A stretch of DNA of 37,729 nucleotides from Bacteroidetes bacterium GWA2_31_9 (lineage in GTDB: Bacteria > Bacteroidota > Bacteroidia > Bacteroidales > GWF2-33-38), in contig MEND01000155.1 of the NCBI GenBank assembly GCA_001768975.1, positions 56,067 to 93,795 of the forward strand, read 5' to 3'. The notes beneath the pieces are model-generated. The model was not told where the DNA came from. It did not search any database and saw only the letters and a list, made by a program, of their open reading frames with translations. Position numbers and translations under genes: made by a program. Position 1 is the stretch's first letter; each line of letters starts with the position of its first letter. Positions 23,615 through 31,200 of the stretch are shown piece after piece.

Positions 23615-24613
23615 TTGGATTCGGGAATTTTAAAATTATTCAGACAGCTTCAGAATAAAAGTTATTTAAAACCAAATAAAAAACTTTTTATATTTCTGTT
23701 TTTCCTTACATTATCTACGTGCTTTTGGTTTTTAAATGTTCTTACAAACAGTTTTGTTTCAACAATAAATTATCCAGTTAAGTATAAAAATTTTCCCGAA
23801 GATAAAGTTGTAGTTAATAACTTGCCAAATGAATTGGAGCTTGAAATTAAAGCCTCTGGTTTTATGCTAGTTAGATATTACCTCAGTACTTCCATCCCTC
23901 CTATTTTATTTGACATAAATTCATTTTATGAAAAACACGCTGTAATATCTTCAACAACAAATGTATATATACTTACAAAGCTCGCAAAAGATAAAATTCA
24001 ATCACAATTACAATATAAAATTGAAATATTAGATATAAACCCAGATACCATTTTTGCTCAATTTGCAACAGTAATCAGTAAAAAAATACCAGTAAAACCA
24101 AATTTAAATATCAGTTTTGAAAAGCAATACATGATAAATGGGAATATTACAGTTACTCCAGATTCTATTGAGGTTTCTGGTCCAAGTTCAATACTTGATA
24201 CATTACTTTTTGTTGAAACTCCAAAATTAGAATTTGAAGAATTAAATAAAACCATTAAACGAACAGCTTTTTTACAAGAAATACCAGAATTAAAATTTGT
24301 AAAAAGCAGAGTTGTTGTTGAAGTTCCGGTTGATAAATTCACTGAAACATCTTTAAATATCCCTATTTCAATTTTAAATATTCCTGAAAATGTCAACCTT
24401 AAAATGTTTCCAGACGAAATAAAAGCGACGTTTATGGTTCCAATGACTAAATTTTCAGAAATTAAAGCACAACATTTTACGTTCAATGTTGATTTTAATG
24501 AAACAGATTCGCTAAATGTACATAAGCTAAGAGTTTATGCTGGTAATATTCCTGAATCAATTCATAAATTAAATTACCAACCTTCATTTATTGATTATAT
24601 AGTCGAAAAATAA
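23615..24613 (+). CDS. YbbR-like domain protein (CdaR-like)
   Basis: A 332-residue protein with one N-terminal transmembrane segment (about 25-47, LFIFLFFLTLSTCFWFLNVL) and an extracytoplasmic region built of YbbR-like beta domains (about 55-330; visible units around KIPVKPNLNISFEKQYMI and ETSLNIPISILNIPENVN). In Firmicutes CdaR regulates the di-AMP cyclase CdaA; no cdaA is next to it here, so the same role cannot be assumed. The start is TTG: upstream in frame there is a stop at 23600-23602 and no ATG follows before residue 84. Its TAA overlaps the ATG of coaE by 1 bp. Confidence 0.88.
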   Translation: MDSGILKLFRQLQNKSYLKPNKKLFIFLFFLTLSTCFWFLNVLTNSFVSTINYPVKYKNFPEDKVVVNNLPNELELEIKASGFMLVRYYLSTSIPPILFDINSFYEKHAVISSTTNVYILTKLAKDKIQSQLQYKIEILDINPDTIFAQFATVISKKIPVKPNLNISFEKQYMINGNITVTPDSIEVSGPSSILDTLLFVETPKLEFEELNKTIKRTAFLQEIPELKFVKSRVVVEVPVDKFTETSLNIPISILNIPENVNLKMFPDEIKATFMVPMTKFSEIKAQHFTFNVDFNETDSLNVHKLRVYAGNIPESIHKLNYQPSFIDYIVEK

Positions 24614-25206
24614 TGCTTAAAGTAGCAATTACCGGAGGAATTGGAAGTGGAAAATCAATGGCTTCAAATATTTTTAAAATTTTAGGAATTGAAATATATA
24701 ACTCTGATGTAAAAGCCCGAATGTTAATGAGCCAAAATTCGGATTTAATAACACTCCTAAAAGCAAACTTTGGAGACGAAGCATACAATGGTAAGTTTCT
24801 AAATTCCAGATATATATCCGATATTGTTTTTGGCAATAGTGCAAAATTACAAAAATTAAATAGCATTGTTCATCCATTTGTAACTAAAGATATAAATAAT
24901 TGGTTTTCCGAGAATTGTAACTGTAATTACAAAATCGTTGAATCAGCAATAATATTTGAAAACAATCTTGAGCACTTATTCGATTATATAATTGTTGTTT
25001 ATGCACCAAAATATATTCGTATAGAGCGAGTTAAAAACAGAGAATATAATACAACTAAATCAATTAACACTAGAATTAAAAATCAGTTAGATGATAAAAT
25101 TAAATTACAAAAAGCAGATTTTATAATAAAGAATCATAACAAACTAATTGTACCTCAAATAATTGAAATTCATAATAAACTAAAAAATTTATCTAATCAT
25201 GGCTAA
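24613..25206 (+). CDS. coaE: Dephospho-CoA kinase
   Basis: Last step of coenzyme A synthesis, phosphorylating the 3'-hydroxyl of the ribose of dephospho-CoA. The 197-residue P-loop kinase begins with GGIGSGKS (8-15), has the CoA-binding region [12 protein letters not shown] (27-38), [19 protein letters not shown] (the catalytic/lid region) and [16 protein letters not shown]. Length and motifs are standard. It overlaps the YbbR-like gene by 1 bp and the following J-domain gene by 8 bp, so the three are translationally coupled. Confidence 0.95.
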   Translation: MLKVAITGGIGSGKSMASNIFKILGIEIYNSDVKARMLMSQNSDLITLLKANFGDEAYNGKFLNSRYISDIVFGNSAKLQKLNSIVHPFVTKDINNWFSENCNCNYKIVESAIIFENNLEHLFDYIIVVYAPKYIRIERVKNREYNTTKSINTRIKNQLDDKIKLQKADFIIKNHNKLIVPQIIEIHNKLKNLSNHG

Positions 25207-25918
25207 ATATGGAAAATGGCTGACAGGCGGATTAGGCTGGGCGTTTTTTGGACCCATTGGTGGAATTTTAGGATTTGTACTTGGGTCATTAATTGATAAT
25301 ACCGAAATTCGAACAACTGGAGGAAATTTTGGAACAACTCGTGGCGATTTTGTTGCAAGTATGGTAATTTTAATTGCTGCTGTTATGAAAGCAGATGGCA
25401 AAATAGTAAAAGATGAATTAGATTATGTAAAGAAATATTTTGTACAAATTTTTGGAGAAGAAAAAGCAAAAGAAGCTATTCTTTTATTAAGAGATTTACT
25501 TAAAAAAGAAATTCCAGTTCAAGAAGTTACATTTCAAATCAAACAACATTTAGATTATTCGTCAAGACTTCAGCTTTTGCATTTTCTTTATGGAGTTGCA
25601 AATTCTGACGGACATATTCATCTTAAAGAGTTAGAATTAATTGAATTAATAACACATCAATTAGGAATTAATTCAAAAGATTCCGATTCAATAAAATCAA
25701 TGTTTATTGCCAATACAGATTCTGCTTACAAAATTCTTGAAGTTGACCCATCAGCCAGTGATGAAGATGTGAAAAAAGCATATCGAAAAATGGCAATTAA
25801 ATATCATCCCGATAAAGTTAGTTATCTTGGAGATGAAGTTCAAAAAGCTGCCAATGAAAAATTTCAAAAAGTAAATGAAGCATTTGAAAAAATCAAAAAA
25901 GAACGAGGTATTAACTAA
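25199..25918 (+). CDS. TerB/J-domain co-chaperone (DjlA-like)
   Basis: A 239-residue protein with the DjlA layout: a Gly-rich membrane-associated N-terminus (about 8-31, [20 protein letters not shown]), a TerB-like helical domain (about 50-155, [19 protein letters not shown] and [18 protein letters not shown]), and a C-terminal J domain (about 178-238, [20 protein letters not shown]) with the HPD tripeptide in YHPDKV that stimulates DnaK ATPase. The intact HPD indicates an active co-chaperone. It is coupled to coaE by an 8-bp overlap. The cluster suggests housekeeping, but client proteins are unknown. Confidence 0.92.
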   Translation: MAKYGKWLTGGLGWAFFGPIGGILGFVLGSLIDNTEIRTTGGNFGTTRGDFVASMVILIAAVMKADGKIVKDELDYVKKYFVQIFGEEKAKEAILLLRDLLKKEIPVQEVTFQIKQHLDYSSRLQLLHFLYGVANSDGHIHLKELELIELITHQLGINSKDSDSIKSMFIANTDSAYKILEVDPSASDEDVKKAYRKMAIKYHPDKVSYLGDEVQKAANEKFQKVNEAFEKIKKERGIN

Positions 25919-25966
25919 TTGTTGAAAAATATTAAAAAATAAAATTTCTTGATTAAAGTAGAATTG

Positions 25967-25974
25967 TATTTTTG
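25967..25974 (+). promoter_or_regulatory. Bacteroidota -7 box (TATTTTTG) for the DUF5606 gene
   Basis: TATTTTTG is a perfect TAnnTTTG match ending 21 bases before the ATG at 25996, in the 77-bp gap after the J-domain gene. No exact TTTG -33 element is present; the nearest is a TTG about 15 bases upstream. Confidence 0.5.
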
Positions 25975-25995
25975 TTCGTCTAAAAATATTAATAT

Positions 25996-26424
25996 ATGGA
26001 TTTAAAAGGAATATTAGCAATTTCTGGTCATCAAGGCCTTTACAAACTTATTTCACAAGCTAAAAACAGCATTATTGTTGAGTCTTTAACAGAAAAAACA
26101 AGAATGCCTGCTTATGCTTCTACTAAAATTAGTGCACTAGAAGATATAGCTATATATACTGATGAGGAAGAAGTTCCGTTGAAAGTAGTTTTCAAAAACA
26201 TGTTTGATAAAGAAAAGGGAAAGCAAGCGATTAATCATAAAGCTTCTAACGATGAAATCAAATCATACTTTGAAGAAGTACTTCCTACTTATGATAAAGA
26301 TAGAGTATATGTATCTGATATGAAAAAAATTATAAATTGGTATAATATCCTTCATCAGGTTGATTTATTAAATGTTAAAGAAGTTGAACATGAAAAAGCA
26401 ACAGAAGAAATTCTAGAAAAATAA
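25996..26424 (+). CDS. DUF5606 family protein
   Basis: A 142-residue cytoplasmic protein conserved in Bacteroidota. The N-terminal half is a small beta domain (MDLKGILAISGHQGLYKLIS, then IIVESL and ISALEDIAIYTDEEEVPLK), and the rest is helical (about 65-142: FKNMFDKEKGK, KSYFEEVLPTYDKDRVYVSD, WYNILHQVDLL), ending in a charged tail. No catalytic residues or function are known. It has its own promoter box and terminator, so it is a single-gene unit. I recognise the family from its N-terminal pattern and length, not from any functional motif. Confidence 0.82.
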   Translation: MDLKGILAISGHQGLYKLISQAKNSIIVESLTEKTRMPAYASTKISALEDIAIYTDEEEVPLKVVFKNMFDKEKGKQAINHKASNDEIKSYFEEVLPTYDKDRVYVSDMKKIINWYNILHQVDLLNVKEVEHEKATEEILEK

Positions 26425-26473
26425 GTAGAATTAATTGCTTTTTACCTGATTTTTTACAAAATTTACATCTTCG

Positions 26474-26502
26474 ATAAGATAGGTAACTATCTTATTTTTT
26501 TT
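26474..26502 (+). terminator. Rho-independent terminator after the DUF5606 gene
   Basis: A 9-bp perfect stem ATAAGATAG (26474-26482) with CTATCTTAT (26487-26495) closes a GTAA tetraloop and is followed by a T run. It lies about 50 bases after the stop and 22 bases before the GTG start of the protease gene. Confidence 0.75.
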
Positions 26503-26524
26503 ATTTATTAAAACAACAAGTATT

Positions 26525-28117
26525 GTGAATAAATTAATCCTTTTTTTAATTGTTTTGTTGGTTACTTTCGCCACTGAAGCAAAATCGCAAGTTTTTAATG
26601 ATCAGGTATATAAATTCAGCAAAGTACTTAGTTTAGTAAAAACATTTTATGTTGATTCTGTAAATCAAGACGATTTATTGGAAGATGCAATTGTTGGAAT
26701 GTTAAAAGAATTAGACCCTCATTCTATTTACATAACAAAAGATGAAGTTGACGAAATGAATGAACCTTTGCAAGGAAACTTTGACGGAGTTGGAATTCAA
26801 TTTAACATACTAAACGATACAATTATAGTAGTATCGCCTATTTCTGGCGGACCTTCAGAAAAATTAGGAATTTTAGCCGGCGACAGAATAGTTACAATTG
26901 AAGGTGCAAATGTTGCAGGCAATGGAATCAAAAATAAAGATGTTGTTGCAAAATTAAGAGGCGAAAAAGGAACAATTGTTAATGTTGCCATTTGGAGAAA
27001 AGGCGAAAAAGAACTATTAGACTTTGCTATTGTACGTGATAAAATTCCAATTTTCAGTATAGATGCAGCTTTTATGGCAACTCCAGATGCTGGATATATA
27101 AAACTTAATCGTTTTGCAGCAACAAGCATGAATGAATTTAGTTTGGCAATGGACAAATTGAAAAAACAAGGAGCAAAAAATTTAATTTTAGACTTACAAG
27201 GAAATTCAGGAGGTTATTTAAATATTGCTATTGAACTTGCCGATAATATTTTAGGCGAAAAAAAATTAATCGTTTATACAGAAGGAATAAGTAGTCCAAA
27301 ACAAGAATATACATCAACATCAAGTGGCGGATTTACTGAAGGTAAAATTATTATTTTAGTTGATGAAGGCTCTGCATCTGCAAGTGAAATTGTATCGGGA
27401 GCAATCCAAGATTGGGACAAAGGTTTGATTTTAGGACGAAGAACTTTTGGAAAAGGGCTTGTACAACGTCCATTTAATCTGCCTGATGGCTCAATGATTA
27501 GATTGACAATTGCACGATACTATACTCCTACCGGACGATTAATTCAAAAAGATTACGAAGGTGGCTACAACGAATATTCAAAAGATATTATAAACAGATA
27601 TAATCATGGAGAACTTTCAAATGCAGATAGCATTCATTTTCCTGACTCATTGAAATATAAAACATTAGTACTTAAAAGAAATGTTTATGGTGGAGGTGGT
27701 ATTATGCCCGATTTTTTCATTCCAATTGACACAACAAATTACTCATCATATTATAGAGATTTAGTACGCAAAGGAATTTTAAACAAGTTTATTTTAACTT
27801 ATATTGATGCTAATAGAAAATCGTTATCTATTGAATATCCTGAATTTTCAAAATTTAGAGACAATTACATCTTTTCAGATAAATTACTAGACGAATTAAC
27901 TGCCTTTGCAGAAAAAGAAGAATTAAAGCTTAAGCCCGAAGAATTTAACAAATCAAAAGAAGATATTCGTACACAAGCAAAAGCTCTACTTGCCAGAGAC
28001 TTATGGGATTCGAGTGAATTTTTTGAAATAATGAATATTAAAAATGATGCTTATTTAAAAGCTGTTGAATTAATGAATAATACCACTGAATATAATAAAA
28101 TGCTTGGAATAAAATAA
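26525..28117 (+). CDS. S41-family C-terminal processing protease (CtpA/Prc-like)
   Basis: An exported serine protease that cleaves proteins near their C-termini. The start is GTG at 26525, followed by a signal peptide to about residue 21. The PDZ domain lies at about 85-165 (GVGIQFNI, GDRIVTIEGANVAG), and the S41 catalytic domain at about 185-340. Ser285 in GSASASE and Lys310 in TFGKGLVQ are 25 residues apart, the spacing known for the Prc Ser-Lys dyad; GLVQRPFNLPDGSMIRLTIARYYTP follows. The C-terminal region (about 390-530) is helical and typical of Bacteroidota members. It lies between the DUF5606 gene and the PKD giant, and each side appears to have its own control signals. Confidence 0.95.
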   Translation: MNKLILFLIVLLVTFATEAKSQVFNDQVYKFSKVLSLVKTFYVDSVNQDDLLEDAIVGMLKELDPHSIYITKDEVDEMNEPLQGNFDGVGIQFNILNDTIIVVSPISGGPSEKLGILAGDRIVTIEGANVAGNGIKNKDVVAKLRGEKGTIVNVAIWRKGEKELLDFAIVRDKIPIFSIDAAFMATPDAGYIKLNRFAATSMNEFSLAMDKLKKQGAKNLILDLQGNSGGYLNIAIELADNILGEKKLIVYTEGISSPKQEYTSTSSGGFTEGKIIILVDEGSASASEIVSGAIQDWDKGLILGRRTFGKGLVQRPFNLPDGSMIRLTIARYYTPTGRLIQKDYEGGYNEYSKDIINRYNHGELSNADSIHFPDSLKYKTLVLKRNVYGGGGIMPDFFIPIDTTNYSSYYRDLVRKGILNKFILTYIDANRKSLSIEYPEFSKFRDNYIFSDKLLDELTAFAEKEELKLKPEEFNKSKEDIRTQAKALLARDLWDSSEFFEIMNIKNDAYLKAVELMNNTTEYNKMLGIK

Positions 28118-28120
28118 ACG

Positions 28121-28128
28121 TATATTTG
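28121..28128 (+). promoter_or_regulatory. Bacteroidota -7 box (TATATTTG) upstream of the PKD giant gene
   Basis: TATATTTG matches TAnnTTTG perfectly and lies 4 bases after the protease stop, 110 bases before the ATG of the surface protein. It would give a leader of about 100 nt. No consensus -33 element was found. Confidence 0.35.
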
Positions 28129-28238
28129 TTTCAAAGAAATTTTGAAAATATGTCGCATTTTAATAAACGAAACTTCATAATTTATATTCATCTTGCTGTT
28201 ACATAACATTTAGCTAAACTCTACGTACAACTAGGGAA

Positions 28239-31200
28239 ATGAGACATTTTACAGAACATATAATTTTAATAATTTTTGTTTCTGTAATAACTTTGTTTTT
28301 TTCTTTCAAAAGCTCAGCTCAAGATTGTACAATTACATCTAAGGCTAACGATATGATTCCGGACAAACTTTGTGCTCCGGTTTCTTTGTCTTGGGAAGTT
28401 ACATATAGAGGCGTAAATGATAATGGAACCTCCGTAGAAATTCAGTTTAACTGGGATGATGGAAATCCAACCGAAACAGTTGCTGCTATTAGTACTAATC
28501 CTGCACAGAAAGAATGGAAAGTTCTAGTTAATCACGTTTATCCTAAAGGAGGTATTTCTTGCAACTATAATCCAACTGCCACCCTTGTTGTTAATGGAGT
28601 ACTTTGTACAAGTTCAATTCAAGAACAAAACGTAACTGTTTGGGATACCGACGACGAAAATGGTGGAGCTGTAACTATTTCACCACAAGTATTTCCTATA
28701 TGTGTTGGCAATTCAGGAACTGTAACATTTCAAGATGTTTCAATTTTCAATTGTGTCCCACCTGTAGAAAACGACAATCAAAACTTAGCAACACGTTGGA
28801 CTCAGTGGGTTTATGGAACTAGTTTTACAATTTCAAATGTATTAGTTAATGGTTCTGCTCAAGCATATCCATATTATGATGCAGTTTATGAACATACTGG
28901 TCCTGTAACCGGACCTCAACCTCCAAATGATTTTAGCTTTCCATGCTTTTCGCCTGCCACGGCTACTGTTGCCCAATTTTTTGAAGTTACTCTCAGATAT
29001 TGGAATTACTGTAATCCTTATGACGACCCAAATATTCCCGGACTACCAGCAGATTTGGTTAATGGAGATAATCCTCCTGTTATAGGAACAGCAATGATTT
29101 TAATTGTTCCTCGACCTGATGCAACAATAACGCCAGCTGGACCTTTTTGTGAAAACGCATCTGCTGTATTTTTAACTGCTGCAACTGCAGGAGGAACATG
29201 GTCAGGGACAGGAATTACCAACTCTTCAAATGGACGGTTTAATCCTGCAACAGCTGGACCTGGAACTCACACAATAACATACATAGTTACCGATGGAAAC
29301 GGATGTGCAGGAACTGATACAGAAACAATTACTGTTTATGCAATTCCCAACCCAAACATTTTGCCTTCATCACCTGCAGAGGTTTGCCCGGGAGACTCAC
29401 TTCAACTTGATGGAAATCCAATTCAAGGAAGTGGAAATATCATTACACATTTATGGACTGGAAATACTGCTCCGTTAACTGCAACAAATATTCAAAATCC
29501 GTATTTTTATACAAACACACAAGGTTCTTATGTTTTAACATACAAAGTTACAGACGATAACAGCTGTTTTAAGGCTGAAAATATAACTGTAAATGTTAAC
29601 CCCGTTTCTGCAAACATAATTCCAAATCCAGCTGAAGCTTGTAAAGGTCAAAATTTTATAATTAACGGAAATCCTTCGGGTGGAACTGGAAATTATGTTA
29701 CACACGACTGGAGTGGCGATGCCATTTTACTTAGCGATTCTACAATTCAAACTCCAATATTTAATTCTGCAGTTACTGGAATTTTTAACTTTTCGTACTT
29801 TGTTTCAGATAATAATGGCTGCTATGGAACTGATAATATTTCAGTTACAGTATTTGATGTCCCAGTTTCTAACGCTGGAATAAACGACAGTATTTGTGGA
29901 AAAAACTATTCATTTTCTGCAATACCAAGCATTGGAACAGGAACTTGGTCGAAAAGCTCAGGTGCTGGAACTGCCAATTTTACAAATGTTAACAGCCCTA
30001 CATCATCTGTAAGTGTTAGCTCATTTGGAACTTATCAGTTTAAATGGAAAGAAGTTTTTGGTCCAAATTGTTCCGATAGTGCATTTGTAACAATAACATT
30101 TATTGAAACTCCAATATCTAATGCAGGAACTGACAATAGCACTTGCGGATTTAACATTCAACTAAATTCTGTTCCAAGCGTTGGAGTTGGAGAATGGAGT
30201 CTTTTATCAGGAACAGGCAATTTAAATTTTACAAGTATAAACTCGAATAATAGCTTTATTACTGCCGATACTTATGGGAGTTATGAGCTTATTTGGTCAG
30301 AGGACAATTCGTTTGGATGCGTTGATAACGATACAGTTACTATTAATTTTGATGTTGTTCCAATTACACTTTTTACTCCATTTGATTCGTCGGGATGTAC
30401 TCCTTTTACTATTAACTTTATTGATAATTCTGTTGGTTCGTCAATATATTTATGGAATTTCGGAGGTACAAACACTTCAAGTAATCAAAATCCTACATAT
30501 ACTTTCATTAACAATGGAACTTCAAACTTAAGTTTTGATGTTAAATTAGTTACAAGTTCAATTTATGGATGTAAAGACTCAATTAGCACAACTGTAACAG
30601 TTTTTCCAAAACCAAATTCAGTATTTACACACGATGCAACACCATCATGCAGTCCACTAAGTGTCAATTTTACAAATACATCAACAGAATCTAATTTTCA
30701 TATCTGGAATTATGCTGATGGAAGCGGAAACGACACAATTTTTCAAAATTCTCATATATTTACAAACGACACTTCATTTATTCAGTATCTTAATGTACAG
30801 CTAATTGCTGTATCTGCAAATAACTGCAAAGACACATCATCGCAAATAATTACAGTTTATCCAAATCCAAATTACAACTTTGTTATAAATCCAGATTCGG
30901 CTTGTCATCCTGCAAATGTAAACCTGCTTGCTACACCTGGAGCTTTTGTTTACACTTGGAATTTTGGCGACGGATCAACATCAAATGGCAGTTATAATAT
31001 TAATCACAACTATGTAAACAATTCAAATACAGACACTAGCTTTACTATTAAACTAAATACAACCTCATTATTGGGATGCAAAGATTCATCAACACAACAA
31101 GTTACAATCCATCCAAAACCTTCAGCAATTTTCACAATTGATACAAATTCAGGTTGTACTCCATTGAATATTCTTTTTACTAATAATTCGCAAAATGCCT

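Noticed and set aside
30281-30475. Antisense and alternative-frame open frames inside the PKD giant
   Set aside because: They arise from the repetitive Thr/Ser/Asn codons of the real gene and have no independent signals.
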